Positions 13,915 through 26,935 of a stretch of 64,000 bases of DNA are shown one piece after another (position 1 is the stretch's first letter; each line of letters opens with the position of its first letter). The stretch is from Blastobasis lacticolella (Eukaryota > Arthropoda > Insecta > Lepidoptera > Blastobasidae). The stretch is taken from positions 12,740,501 to 12,804,500 of the forward strand of contig LR990046.1 of the NCBI GenBank assembly GCA_905147135.1, given 5' to 3'. The position numbers were made by a program, and so were the translations under genes. The notes below the pieces were generated by a model. The model was not told the origin of the DNA, searched no databases, and worked only from the letters and a program-made list of their open reading frames with translations.

Positions 13915-14034
13915 CTCGCTGCCATATTTATACTTTTGGGAGAGTCGTGAAATGCGGCGATCGTTGCCCGGAGAGCCGCGCGGCCGACTACATCGCTTTT
14001 CCATTATGCGCCTCGTAGATGGATCGGAGTTGAG
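13915..14034 (+). promoter_or_regulatory. Candidate promoter/first exon in the gene desert
   Basis: ATATTTATAC (from 13922) is TATA-like; about 30 bp further the DNA turns GC-rich, and the stretch ends in GTTGAG followed by the consensus donor GTAAGTGC (GT at 14035-14036). A short ATG frame (MDRS...) precedes the donor. No next exon can be identified, so this is a pattern-level call only. Confidence 0.25.
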
Positions 14035-16639
14035 GTAAGTGCTGTGCTGACTGAGCGCTCCCGTAACTGTACCTACTGCTTAGCGAAATAAACCAAATAG
14101 AGATATAAACGTGGATGTCGCAATTATTATAAATAATATTTTGATCACGCTAGAGTTTTGAACGCTTACGTGTTTCACGACGATGACGTTTATGATACCA
14201 ACTAGCTATTTATTACTGTTAAACATGGCGAACCTTTTTACGGCGCACGTCCAAGATGTGGAATAATCTGTCTTTCGTTGCACCTCCGCTTGAGGTTCTT
14301 CAAAAAGTATGCCCAAAAGCCAGCACCACATCCACTGTGTTGTACGACGTGGCCACCATAAGTAATAAAAATCCTATTTTGCGAGTAAGTACGTTGAACA
14401 TTAAAAAGTTATAACTACTATTATTCCTTTCTACAAGTAAATACATAATATATGTTGATACATCTGCCATACACATCAAGGTACCACAGGTAACATAGGT
14501 ATCTACCTCCCAGCACCAGAAATTTCGACTCAACTATAAGTATAGGTACTTCCTAACACATGAATCTTGTAAAATATGCCACTGTTTTTGCCCTACCGCC
14601 AAGTAACGACGTAATGGAATTATGAGTCTACAAGGAGCACCGTGTTGTGGTTGAAAAGATATTTTATTATCATCCGGGGCCCCGGTGGACATTTCGTTAA
14701 AAGGAACGTCTACAGTGGCTATTGGATAGCCAATTTGCTCTAAAAGGTAACCCGGGTAAGGGGTGGAATAACCTTTAGCGAGTGGAGACGTGGCTCGGTA
14801 TATCGACTATATATATGAGTGTATGATCGACCTATTATTACATTACCTGAAGTCAAGGAAGAGGTTTTTATGAGTTCCTATTATGTACGTGGTTACAATT
14901 TCTTTTCTGACTGTAAGTGTAATAAGTTACTAGCCATAAAAGGCCGAATACCCAAGATAGCAATACGTACATACAAAAATAGCCCTAACAAGTCCTTGCA
15001 AACTGCATCCCTCATCCTGCCCTAAACAGTAAGTAGCTAACCACTCGAACGCCATATCTGCGTAGGTAATAGTTTTTGAAGGACTCATACGTATGCCGGC
15101 GCGTCCTTAAACGTTACCTGATGGCTATTTATTACTGAGAATTAAATTATTCAAGCCCGCTGGGCCGTATTTGGTGCGAGCCACCATGGCTCCTCGGTCA
15201 GCCGTAAAAAATGCGCAGGCGCAAGGCAGGCGCCTATACCGGCATTCCTGGAAGCGCGCGAGATTGACCAACCTGAGCTACGTGCATACCACAGCCGCCA
15301 GGTAGGTGGCTGGCTAGCTGCAATCACAATAAAATGTTTCCCCTCATTAGCTAGAACTTAGAACAGGAAAAATTGTGCCGGGCGATGTTTACGTTAAGTG
15401 CGAACACCGTTACAAACTACACGACTGCGTGTGAAGGCATTCCAACTTTACATAAAGCGAATAAAGACCATGAAAATAATTGCCGACACAATTACTTATC
15501 TGAACCTCATCTGTACCAAATAACTTGTCATTGTTAAAGGTAACTGTTTATAGCTCCAACTTATCATAAAAGCGCCAGAAGTTATCTGAAACACAATCGC
15601 TCATCTGAGTGTTCTCATGAGATAAAGCCTTGTGCCGACCGGCGCCAATATGCTCTCCACAGTGTTCAGTGGACAAAAACTTTTGTTGCTATCCGTGAAT
15701 TGTTACAAAGATCCAACAATCGATGCGATGTTACAATGAATGGAGACAAAGAATGCGAGTCATTCATAACTTCTTAACGCTTCTTTATGGCTGCCGCGGG
15801 CGATGCCGCCCATAAAAACTTGCCGGTTACGACGCGATTGTTAAAGGGTTGAAAGTTTTTACTCCAGTATTAAATCTCCCCAGTTGCTAACCCCGAGGGT
15901 AAAGGGATGTAACAAGACAAACCATTAATAGTTTAAAACTTTTTATATACTTACTTATTATATTCTGTCGAATTTACACCTATACTTTGTGATTATATGA
16001 GCAAAAGGGAGTAGACGTTTTCAGAGTAACCTAGATTTTTACCCGAAAAAGGATCGTCATCTCATCGTGCATAAAGTAGAATAGAGATGTTATCACGGAA
16101 TACCGACAGCCTATGTTTAGGTCACCGATAGTGTACCCTCATAAAGATACGGCCCAAGGCGGGCCGCCAGTAGACTGAAGCAGATAAGTCTACAGACATT
16201 TATGCCAATGTTTTGCAGAAATATGGCAAGACTATCAAGACATTCAATTATCTTTTGACACGAGTGCTAAAAGTCTCGTATTATCGCACATTAATGCCAA
16301 TCTAGAGAATATTTAATATTTAGTTAGGTATGTATAGTTACGTAATGTGTGTTACATACTGTTTGGACAACCTTTAATCGAGTTAGATTAAAAAAAAAAC
16401 TATTATGGGTTGAATAATTAGGACCGTAATTTTATTTATTTATTTATTTTACAGTTTATTGTAGTTTTTTATGCAGATAACATTACAACAGGTACAGCTT
16501 ATTTCTGAAGAAATATCTTCCGGCCGACCAACAAAAGAGAGACGGCAAAATCGAGAATGGCAGTGACTTAATTTATTAAACAACGAAGTATAAATACAAA
16601 CACAATACATAATATACTTTATGTAGAGAATAAATGCAT

Positions 16640-17080
16640 GTTCTGGTACTTAGTTGTTATGGGCGACAGTCACCGCTTACCATCGGGTGGGCTGTCTGCT
16701 CGCTTGTCACTACATAGCATAAAAAAGTTTTTAAGAGAGGTAGGGCATAGCGGGGTATCTCGTTCGAATTGGAGCCGCCCGACTGGGGAAGTACCTCCAC
16801 CTTACAGAATATCGCAGCTAAATAATACTCTATTAAATAGTATTGTGTTTTTGCCGGTGAGTAAGGTCTCCAGTGCTCCATGGGGTGGGGATTTGAGGAA
16901 CCGTGGCTTTGGCAATGGAGTGGCATTTGCCTTTTTGCTGCCAGAGCAACGTGTTATAGAGGTGGGCAACGCATTGGCGATACTCTTGGTGTTGATAATG
17001 GCTATAGGCAGTGGTGACCACTATCCATCAGGTGGCCCGCTTGCCTGTTTGTCTACCGTAAGACATAAAAAAAAAGTTTT
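16640..17080 (+). repeat. Dispersed repeat family C, longest copy
   Basis: Contains CTCCATGGGGTGGGGATTTG, GAGGTGGGCAACGCATTGGC and CCATCAGGTGGCCCGCTTGC followed by TGTTTGTC and ACATAAAAAAAAAG. The same series is seen at 17435-17545, 43685-43840 and 57650-57870. The ending resembles 3' tails of lepidopteran LINEs. The 158-codon frame over it is not conserved between copies and is not a gene. Confidence 0.6.
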
Positions 17081-17434
17081 AAAACATCATAAGCATGGAA
17101 AATATTTGAGTTAATAAATAATAGTTAGACCTATAAACCTTAGCTCCCGCCTTAGCGGTTCCTTCGGGGACGTTAGCTATTAAATCTTTTCGGTGCGTAA
17201 AAAGTCCAATATGGCGCAAACTCTAAAAATACGGTTGTTTCCTGTTGAATTCATGAATAGCATCTTCATAAATAAGCGATAAAAGGTCGAAAACATTTCG
17301 CTACTCGGCTATGCAAAGTCAGTATTTTGCGATGCAGCTATGGATGTTTTCTGGCGTTATTGGATGGTAACATTTGATGTGAAAATAAACAGTAAAGAAA
17401 TGTGACACCTCTGCAATAAAAGCTTTCTTTCTCC

Positions 17435-17545
17435 AGAGGCGGGCAACGCATTGGTAACTCCCCTGGTGTTGCTGATGTCCATAGGGGACCACTTTCTATC
17501 AGGTTGGCCGCTTGCCTATTTGTCTGTCGTATAACATAAAAAGAA
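17435..17545 (+). repeat. Dispersed repeat family C, 3' fragment
   Basis: Only the last about 110 bp of the family is present (GGCGGGCAACGCATTGGTAA to ACATAAAAAG), 360 bp downstream of the long copy and in the same orientation. Confidence 0.55.
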
Positions 17546-18312
17546 AGATTCCGTCTCTTATAATCTGTGTGTACCTTTTCTCATCCGCACTGCCTCCGAA
17601 AGGCTCGTACGAATAGCATTAATTATTTAATGACATAATATCTACAAACACTCACCCTTTAGAGGCCTTGAGATAAGAACCTAACCTAATAAAGATAAGG
17701 GTTCGGTAAGCCCTTCGGCTATTAACAAGGTGATTCCTAACACGAAACTTAGGACGATAACATCGCTACGGGGTGTCAAATGGAGGGTAACTAGTGAAAG
17801 AGAGACCGGTGGCCGCCCGTGCCACAAACTTTATAAATAGTACATAGTAGTACAACTTAATAGAATGACACAAGTGTGATATTTTGATCATTACAGTCGA
17901 GGCGGTATCAGGCGCATAAGTAAGCCAATAGTGTATTGATCACGACTTTCATACGACGTTTTTCATCAAACTTGCGAGGAAATTAACTTTTATTTAAACG
18001 GAAAATGGCGCGCAGTTTTCTTTTTCTTCGCGCGCAAGTGTCAGGTAGGCAAGGGCGCGAAAAGAAAAGTCAATTCAATTCAATTTATTTATTTATTTGT
18101 GGTCAACATACAGCCTATATTAAAATATAATAAAGATAGTATTTTTTAACTTATTGCGAATTGTAAATAATTTGATGAAATTGAATGTTTATTTATCATA
18201 ATTAAGGAAGTACCTACAATTTATTTATTCAAGAAAATCTGTACCTGTCTTTGCTTGTCCTAAAAACTCTTTGTTTGTCCTTTAAAAACGGTATTGATTT
18301 ATAAGTACATAC

Positions 18313-18356
18313 ATTTAAGTTAAGTAATATATTGATTTATATTACTTAACTTAAAT
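18313..18356. repeat. Perfect hairpin, 19-bp stem
   Basis: Arms 18313-18331 and 18338-18356 (ATTTAAGTTAAGTAATATA and its complement) with the 6-base loop TTGATT. AT-rich but exact. Confidence 0.75.
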
Positions 18357-19054
18357 GGGAGTACATTACGAAGACGTGCGTAATATCTTGGTTGGTGTGC
18401 TTAAAAGTGATACAATAACATCCAAGTTACGAGCAAGTGTGATGAAAACTGTATTTGCAATTTACTTGAAACTTGCAATATTTCACCAGTGTCAAAACTG
18501 TTATTAAAATAGTTTCACTAGTGAGCTTTAATGCCAGTGACTTTGTCAGCGCTAACTCCTTTATAATGTCAATCTGCTCCGCTACATCTCCTCTGACTTG
18601 ATTACTAATTATAATTAGGTACTTATAATAGTTACCACCAGATTTGTTATTTGAGCTACAAACTAATTTTCATCTATAATGCACATGTAACTTTCTTCAT
18701 TAGGTATCTACTAGCCGATGTACATATACCTACCATTTGCATATAGTGTAGAAGAATACTAGTAAGAAAGAAAATAGTAAATAACGGATTTACAATAATG
18801 TTTATTCTATTCCTATTCTCGCAGACATATAGGTAGTACTCTTTTTCCTGTGGGAAAAAAATCATTCTGTTAGGGTCAACCGACGGAGCAGGAAACGTCT
18901 TGGTAAAGAAATCGTCTCAACGTTTAGCGGGCGGCAATTTACAACGAGCGAGCGGTTTGCCGCGCTGTTGCCTAATGATTATAGCTAGCTATTTTTGTAA
19001 CGTGTGAAAATTACTAACAACCAGCGAAAATCAAGCCTTACCTACATAAATATA

Positions 19055-19300
19055 GGTAGCTGCCGGGCGCAACTTCGTTTACGTGCTTTCAATTTAATGA
19101 ACTCTACCCATACCCTACCCTACCATATGAATACCCTACCCTACCTCTATCCTACCTATAACTTACCTCTAAGCTACCTTACCTCTACCCTAAGCCCACC
19201 CTACCCTACCCCTACATATGCTTTTTTCTTTTATATGGCAGTTACAAACACAATAAAAAAGAATTAGTTAAATGGATCATTATGAACAAGGGGCCATCAT
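19055..19300 (-). repeat. Second Helitron-like fragment with CCCTA tract
   Basis: GCCGGGCGCAACTTCGTTTA followed by repeated TACCCTACC units and then TTACAAACACAATAAAAAAG, the same order as at 958-1230. The two copies differ in the number of CCCTA units. Confidence 0.5.
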
Positions 19301-20814
19301 TTCTAACAGATTTTTGGCTTTAATATAGTCCTATTAAATACGCGTGTTTTTTATCTATATTTTCGCATTTGTGTTGTGTGTACGTGCACATAATTTTGAA
19401 ATGGAGAACAACAGTATGTAGATTGTACCACAAGCTAGAAATTTATAATTTTAAGACGAGGCGAAGGCGCTATTATGAACCGAACCAGAAAATATTTCAA
19501 AGTGTAGTACGCGTTAAAGAAAACTTAGACAAAGTAATCCTAAGCATCAAAGTCTAAGTTTTCTTTTCACCAATGTCTCTCATCATAATATAGGTTCCTA
19601 CCTAAAACCTACTAACTAAGTGATTGTCAGCAACGTAAATATTCGCGCTCGATTTCTTTAACGCTGAATGTTAGTTCGGACATTAGTTCGTGTTGTAAAT
19701 ACAAAACTATTTAGTTTTTGTTCGAATAGACAGGTGAAAAATATTTTAAACTCTAAACTAGCCCGCGACTTACAATGCAAAACACCGTCATACATAAACA
19801 AACAATCTCTATGCAAAATCACGTAGCTTAGTCGATGCGTGAAAGTGCAAACAAGCAACTTTATTGTTTAACTACATTGCTTGCTATTGTATTTTATTAT
19901 CAAACAAAGAATGTTCAAAAATAGATATGATGAATCACCACTATCATTCGATCTAGACAACGTGAAGTAGGTCAAAATAGGCGTAAATTAATTCCTTGTT
20001 CGTCGGGCCGGGGCTGGGGGCAGCGGCGCGCCAGTGGACCGTGGCGGAGCCCCATTGTCATTCAATCGGGTATTGTGGTGGTTCTTTGTCGGACAAGTCA
20101 CAGACCCGCCGGCTGCCCATTTCACATGGGGACCGGGATCGGTTGAACCATGAATTCCTACCAAAAACAATATCGTCAACGCTGTAGGATTTACAACAAA
20201 CTGCAATGTACTATATGTACCCACTTTTATATTAAATAGATATTGTGTTTAGGTATTAAAATTATTACCGCAAAGCATACAGATCACTTAAGATGTAGCG
20301 AAAGTGATATTGTTATTTTATATCAATTCCAGTTAGGCGCTAATTATTACAACCTATACCCACCCTCCACTATTTCTCAGAAAAATTCATATGCATAATT
20401 TACCTACAAAAGCCCACAATGTGAGAGTACAGACTACATGTAACAATGGACCATTCACCGAGTTATGTCCAATAATTTCACCTGCAGGCTCAGAAGACTA
20501 ATGTGCTTCAGGCCATGCCTTCATTACGCCTGTTTAAAATTCCCAGTACTTCACGTACCTACTCATTATTCCAGTTCCAGTGTTTTCACAAAACAATATT
20601 ATATTAGGCACCTACGTGAACGCGAACAAAGTCACGCCGGGTCCACTAGTAAGATATATTTCGAGAAAGCTTTCAATAGGTCATGTCATGAGATATCTAA
20701 CTTTCAATAGAAAAGTAACATATAAAGCACCTACCTAAGTACCTACCATATATCGAACTAGTAATTAGATTATTCAAAATGATAATATTATTATCTATCT
20801 GTACATAATAATAG

Positions 20815-21003
20815 TATAAATTAAATTCGCTCTCCGCGCCTGTCGGTATGTATTTCCGTTAACTCCTAAACCACGTAACGTATTAAGATGCGGTTTTCTT
20901 CATCAGTTAGAGAATTTTTTCCTGAAGCTTTGCGTGTATAATACATGCATATTCTAATAAATAAAACCAGATAAATCCCATGCGAAGCCGGGACGGGTCG
21001 CTA
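20815..21003 (+). repeat. Helitron-like 3' end
   Basis: TCCGTTAACTCCTAAACCAC and ATTAAGATGCGGTTTTCTTC lead to ATGCGAAGCCGGGACGGGTC and GCTAGT, ending in CTAG as Helitron 3' termini usually do. Confidence 0.45.
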
Positions 21004-21970
21004 GTTCTTACTAACTTGTGGTACGAACCAGTTGTAGGTTCCATCGCTCGTTTGTCTACCGGAGTGCGTAATTTAAAAACACCTAGGGCGATAACGATGC
21101 TTATCTATTTTAAGACGGCCGCTCATAAAGATGTTAAACACGTCAATGGGAGCCGCCATCTTCATCAAAACATATATGTACAGAGTAATTGCACAATTAT
21201 CTGCAATTATCTATTGGATGCTAATGTAGATGTTAAGTACTACTTCGATATGTATCTCGGCAGTGAAGCAGCTCCTGGGTCTAGGACAAAAGTAATTGCT
21301 AATGTTCGTGTTTAATTGTTTAATTTTTTGCTCAAATCAACGATGCTTTTAGCTAGGATACCTTAAATAGTTTTTTTAATAACAAGCGATAAGTGGGGTG
21401 TAATTTACTTATTATATAGGTAAGTACAAAGTGTTTTATTCGTTTCAACGACGTCTTCTGCCATTGTTTAGTAAATAGGTACTGTGTTAACACTGTTAAC
21501 AATAGCACTGAATTTCGTAATGATAAATTAAACATCTTCCTTTATTTTTGACGCTGTTTTGTATACAAAGTATGGTTTTATTTTAACAAAACTGTTGTAC
21601 TGTAGAGATTTGGTCGCGTTTTTTATTTGTCATTACTTAAGTTGCGTTTGAACATCTGCTAAATAGGTACGATAAAGAAATAAATTCGTCATTCATTATG
21701 GCATTACGCTAATACACGACGCTTCCTTGTAGTCTAAACCGAGAACGTATTTGTCTCTAAGCTACTTATGAACTTCACCTTCGTAACGATGTGCGACGGG
21801 CAACAGTATCTCTCAAGTATTTTAGGTAAGTGGACAAAAACAACTCAAGTGTTCCACATGACACGGTCTTAGGTCATTGCCAAGATAAACATGCGATTGT
21901 AATGTCATATATTCCAATGCTTATCTTACAAGTCGAGGTAAATGTTTAAAGGATCGTTAAAAATACTCAC

Positions 21971-22600
21971 CGTCAATAAAGGAGCGACAGAACCGGCGGC
22001 TGCACTCGGCGCCTGCCGGTGCTCTCGACAAATCTAAGGATCGGGCTCCCAAGCCAGCACCCGACCCACAGAACTGAGCTAATAACAAACAAGCCGCTGA
22101 ATACACTGGCTATTATTTACAGACCGGACCGAGCTGCGGGTCGGTCGAAGTGTTCGTAAAGTTTCGACGGACCGAGAGGCGGCGTGCGGAGTGCGCGGCG
22201 CGAGCGGGCTGCCCTGGCGTGCGCCGGCTCGAGACTGCCTCCGGGGTCGGGCCTCGGCATTCACGATCCTCGAGCTTTCGGATCGCTCGCGACGCAGCCA
22301 TCCCGCTCGCGCAACCGGTCAGCTGCCACTTTAAAAAATGAGAAGCCTCACTTTTCGGCGAAATATGAACTAAACAGCTCTCTGTACAGGTACGCGTGTG
22401 ACAGACATCCTTCGAGGCCGAGGCGGGGACTCCGAGCGAGGACTATTCCGAGCGCCGCCGCCGCCAAAGCGCTGCAATGGCGCCTGATCGGCTCGCACGC
22501 CGCAGACCGTAATTTGGATACATTATCTATCATTGGAGATCTCGTAAATTACGCCGCGAGAGGAGCGCACTTACTTAAGGCCCGGCAGCGATAAACCGAG
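21971..22600 (-). promoter_or_regulatory. GC-rich block with a minus-strand splice donor: candidate promoter and first exon
   Basis: A 600-bp island of high GC and many CpGs in otherwise AT-rich DNA. At its left edge the minus strand reads TTATTGACG followed by a consensus donor GTGAGTATTT (donor GT at 21970-21969). Frames in the block are short and stop early in both directions, so the exon would be a 5' UTR. Any downstream exons would lie left of 21969, but none is recognised there. It could equally be a plus-strand or bidirectional promoter. Confidence 0.4.
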
Positions 22601-23093
22601 AAACTTTAGGCGCGTGATAATGCGCCGAATAAACAAGGAGCGCGTTTTAGCGGGCCACTCGTAATCACCGATACAAACCGACGTCGCTTCTCGGTATCGA
22701 ATTCAATTAGCCGTTGTTCCCCGTTTATCTTTCTTCACGAAGAACATCCTAGGTCAATATTTACGTGGTATGTGTGTAAAGAAACCAGCCCGGCACCGTT
22801 TACATTGCGAAACAAACACTAAACTTTTACCGAATATCTATCTATCTTTATCTTACTTGTAATTTATACTTTGTTTAATTTAAACAAATTTCGCTGGTAG
22901 GAAGTATATACACGGTATATTATGTTGTTGGCACGAATTCAGTTATCAAACAATTTAGGTCAACCGTTATTCAGTTTTGTAGTCGATATATTTACAGCAG
23001 GGGCTTCGATGGATGCATAAAGTCTGTCTACACTCAGTAGCTGTAAATAATTTATTTGAAATAGCTCCTCCAAAAGTAGTCAACATATCACCT

Positions 23094-23940
23094 GAGACCT
23101 ATTAGTCTATTTTTGACAAATAAGTTGAATTGTCGCGACAAGTGCCGTTTTATAAAGATCGACAGATAATACTGACAAAATTGTAATATTAAAAACCCGT
23201 TTAATGAAGTCGACAATTGTCGGATTTCACCTGTCGAGTCACTAAGAAAATATTCTCTGACTTATTAGTCATGGTATATTGACAAACTTGTCACCTTTTT
23301 CGACATATATGTCACAACACAAGATCAAGACATGAATACCTAAGGGAGAACAAAAAATAATTAAAAAACGATAACAACTTTACTTTTTACAAATAGAAAA
23401 AAAAAAGAAGTTCATGTTCAAGAAATGGACGCCAAATTAATAATGATAGGTATTGGCCCTATATAAAACAGAGACGGTTTTTATCTTTCGTGATAATTTA
23501 ACACACTAAATGAAAATTAATACATGGAAGCGTTGCAGAACATAATTTTCATTTTAACTACTCTGCTATCCGCCGACGACGTTACCACAATTTTTTATTA
23601 TTCGTTCCTACTGCTGTAACTGCCGAGTAGCCTTAATATTGGGTGAGAGTGCAACTCGAAAATTTTTGACAAGTCGAATATGTTAACCTATCATGTCCAT
23701 TATGTGTTTAATAAAACTGACAAGCCTTTCGAACAAATTGTCACCTGATAAGAGAAAATGTTTAATAAACAGAAATAAATCTAATTGTCACGACAAGTCG
23801 ACATATTTGTAGATTTTCCGCCGTGACAATGGATGAGGGCTGAGTTGACCCTGCAAAGAAATTTGTCAGAGATAATCTTTATTAAAACTTATTGTCACCT
23901 GTCGCCTGTTATTGTCGCGTTTATTAAATAGGCCCCTGGT
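23094..23940. repeat. Transposon-like segment dense in GACAA/TTGTC words
   Basis: At least 15 GACAA or TTGTC pentamers in about 850 bp, many as inverted pairs (TTGTCGCGACAA; GTCGACAATTGTCGG; TTGTCACGACAA). The ends are loosely alike in opposite orientation (GACCTATTAGTC on the left; GGGCCTATTTAATAAA on the complement of the right). No frame over 60 codons. It looks like a non-autonomous DNA transposon with subterminal repeats. Confidence 0.4.
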
Positions 23941-25884
23941 TGGTATTTCTGTATCCTATCCTTATAAAATCCTCCGAAGTAAGGTGAGTTAGCAAAACGT
24001 CTGATCGTTGCAATATAATAGGTATAATTTTTATCAGATTTTACATAAGTATAGAGCTTAGGGGACGTAATGGCGTAAAAAGTTTGATCCCCAGTGCCGA
24101 ATGTTTTTTTTTCAGAGTTAATGTATGTTCATAGATATAAGTTGTAGACCGATTCTCTTTGAAGGAAAACATCGTGAAAAAACGCCACATTTCTTGATGA
24201 CTTGACGGCAAGATGATTTCTGGACTATCAGATCGTGGTATTAACTAAAATGTGGATGCGTATGTCGCTTTAAGCATTCGATGCACTGCTCAGAATAGGT
24301 CTCTAGCTAGACGACGCGACTCGCACAGCTACTCGCTGATCCTAATAAAAGGATTTCACTCGACAGATAGGAACTCGCGCAATAAAAAAGGATTTTGAAT
24401 GGATGGATAAGTTACACTCCTTTTTATGATGATGACGGATGGAAAGTTTACAATCGCTATTAGGTAGGTATTATTATTTACCTGTCTATAAAAAATAATT
24501 CAGTAAATATTTTAACTTTAACAAATCAACCTTTTCTTTTGCCAAATACATGCCAAAACTAGATACTACTCAACTAACAATTTTCAAGTTAATACCTAAC
24601 AACGTTAACCTAGCCAACATTTTCCTCATCTTAAATTACCTATCCTTCTAAGTAAGTAGGTACCTATGTCATTATATTCGTAATCAGTACATCTCATAGC
24701 TAGTCATATTCTATGAATAATTACTTGTTGAATTGCTATTTAGCTTTCGTTTTGTTCTTCACAACTATTGAGGCAAGAGTTAAAGAAAATTTAAAGTTCA
24801 TCCCTGTACACCATCTCTATTCATAGACCGCTGAAGTCCCGACGCTCATTGCCACTGCGCATATTGAGTATGCTATCATAAGTACGTACGTTTACATAGG
24901 TTAAACAAATATTTAAAGAACTTGCCAACATTTTCCTTATCTAGCATTTAACCTCCACTATCCGTTGAGATGTAATCAATATCTCGCCAAGAAATGAGGT
25001 TAAAGGCGAACTTAGGTAGGTGATATGATAAAATATAATTTATTAATATATGCTTAGGTAGTACGTAGGTATTTATGTTCATTATCACTGTCGTCATCTT
25101 TTGTAGCCCCCCACTATTGAAAAAAGCTTTCTGCCCTGACCACATCCAGTTTTACCAGACTTATGTTGTTATATTTTGTACGTCGATTCGCCCCACCCTG
25201 TGTGTTTCGGGTACGTGGTTTTCTATATGGCTATAGAAAGCGTGGCTATACACCCAATGTTGAGTATTGCATTCTGAGATAAACATGACGATTAATAGGA
25301 CCAAGGTAAGGTATCCGCCTGGGTAGGTAACATCGCTATAGCATTAATGCCGTTAAGCAACAATCCTTGCGTTGTTATGTTCCGGTTTAAAAGATAATTT
25401 ACTCGTGAGATATGTCGCCTTGTCCCTAACATTATTATAGGTACAGTTATACATTTGTGTTTATGAATTTTTTGTATTGCACATTAATAATATGCGCAAT
25501 CTTTCGAACAGACAGGCTTCGTGGTCGTTTTAGTTTTAGGCTAGATTTTTCAGTCACGGCGGTGTGATTCAAGGGCAAACAAAAGCACCATATCATAATT
25601 AAATAGGTAGGTATTAGTATTGCGTAGGGCAAATGCCTTTAGGTTCCGTGGGCTTATTTTCTTATTTCAGCCGTATCACCGTCACAAGTTTCGATCCCGA
25701 GTTTGCCATGTCAAAGCCATGTATGTATGAAGGATTTGGTTCACTCATTTGTGTGTGTGTACGTCCACCTTTATAAAGAAAGTTTGAGTTCGTCACTCGC
25801 GATCGGGCTCCGCGGGCCAAAATTGTCTATCCGCGACCGATTCCGGAACACGGTGATAGCAAAATAAGCCCCCTGGTGGTCTAC

Positions 25885-26155
25885 TGTGTCAAAATGTCCT
25901 CCATGAAAATGTCCTCTTTACCAAAATGTCCCTATACTGTACAGGAATGTCCGCCTTACGAAAAAGTCCACTCAACCGTAATGTCCACTACCTGTAGGTA
26001 TCATAATGACCACTCTGTCAAAATGACCACGATACCGCTGTACCACACTGCCGTATTGTTCGCTGAACCGAACTATCCGCCAAGCAAAATCATTAATTAC
26101 ACTACAAATAAAATAAACCCATCGAAACGACCACCTACAATACCCATATAAAAAC
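25885..26155. repeat. Degenerate tandem array with AAAATGTCC core
   Basis: About eight or more imperfect units of 16-23 bp, each starting AAAATGTCC, AATGTCC or AAAATGACC (first near 25890), decaying to the right. The plus-strand reading frame over it is a by-product of the repeat. Confidence 0.55.
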
Positions 26156-26284
26156 GACCCTCTAAAGACTGAGATCCCGCGCGAGCAGTATTCCAGTGGC
26201 AGTTGGGCGCCGTCGTCTACAACGAACCCGCCGTCCGACCCGCCGCGCCGGGTCAGGACCATCTGGGGGCAGAAGGCACTGCTA

Positions 26285-26935
26285 AGTTGGCAAACAAGCT
26301 TACGGCCTGCCTGATGTTAAACAGTCACCGCAGCCTATGGACGTTTGCAATACCAGGGGCATCACCCACGCGTTGCCGACCCCGTAAAAACCTTTTTACC
26401 CCTTTCTTAAAGAACTCCATGTTGTACTCTCCAGGGAAAACCTCTCCATGCAGTTCATTCCACAACCTTAGTATGCGTGGGAAAAAGAACCACACAGATC
26501 GCGACCAATTTGGCTCAAAGGTGTGAGGATGAACTCCCTGTCGGTGGCGAGCGGTGCGATGATAGAATGTAGCTGTAGGTATCATGTCATACAATTCTTC
26601 AGAACAAACACAGTTTTACAAGCGGTAGAACACACAAAGGCAGGCGAAATCCCTCCGCTGACTCAGCGGCTCAATACCACTTGTGAGCATAGTATCATCG
26701 ACAATTCTCACAGCGCGCTTTTGGATCGAGTCACAAGGACCAAGCTGATATGCAGGTGCTCCCGCCCATAGATGGGAGCAATACTCCAAATGAGGTCTGA
26801 CTTGAGCCTTGTATAGGAGAAGCCGTTGCCCCGGCGTGAAGTATTGCTTTGATCTGTTAAGCACACTCAGCTTTTTAGATGCGAGCTTGACCTTTTCTTC
26901 CAAATGACTGTCAAACTGGACGTCACTAGTTAGTT
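26285..26935 (-). mobile_element. Jockey-clade LINE, 3' fragment
   Basis: The minus strand reads LTSDVQFDSHLEEKVKLASK, then LLLYKAQVRPHLEYCSHLW, QKRAVRIVDD and RRDFACLCVFYR (26903-26616); after a frame change it continues FYHRTARHRQGVHPH, LWNELHGEVFPGEYN and KKGVKRFLRGRQR (26594-26325). These are the usual C-terminal blocks after reverse transcriptase in lepidopteran Jockey elements. The 3' end has a conserved non-coding tail (GCAGGCCGTAAGCTTGTTTG) found in scraps elsewhere in the window. Confidence 0.85.

Larger units (their letters stand above)
1..21970. other. Gene-poor interval
   Basis: No coding exon can be supported. Besides the listed repeats there is a GA microsatellite at about 30-43, GC-richer islands at about 600-860, 7180-8110, 8250-8480 and 19990-20150 whose frames I do not recognise, and AT-rich spacer. 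The longest frame (13638-14018, 126 codons) shows no domain or repeat. The interval may be partly the intron of a gene whose coding exons lie outside the window. Confidence 0.5.
22601..26284. other. Non-coding interval
   Basis: AT-rich spacer with the GACAA-rich segment and the AAAATGTCC array listed separately. No frame longer than about 96 codons and none recognisable. Confidence 0.5.

Noticed and set aside
13638..14018. 126-codon plus-strand frame in the desert
   Set aside because: No domain, no repeat match, mixed composition; the length is possible by chance over 22 kb.
16638..17114. 158-codon frame as a gene
   Set aside because: It lies wholly within dispersed repeat family C, and other copies do not keep the frame.
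19988..20224. Minus-strand frame ending PPAPARRTRN in a GC-rich patch
   Set aside because: Looks vaguely like retroelement sequence but has no identifiable motif and no second copy in the window.
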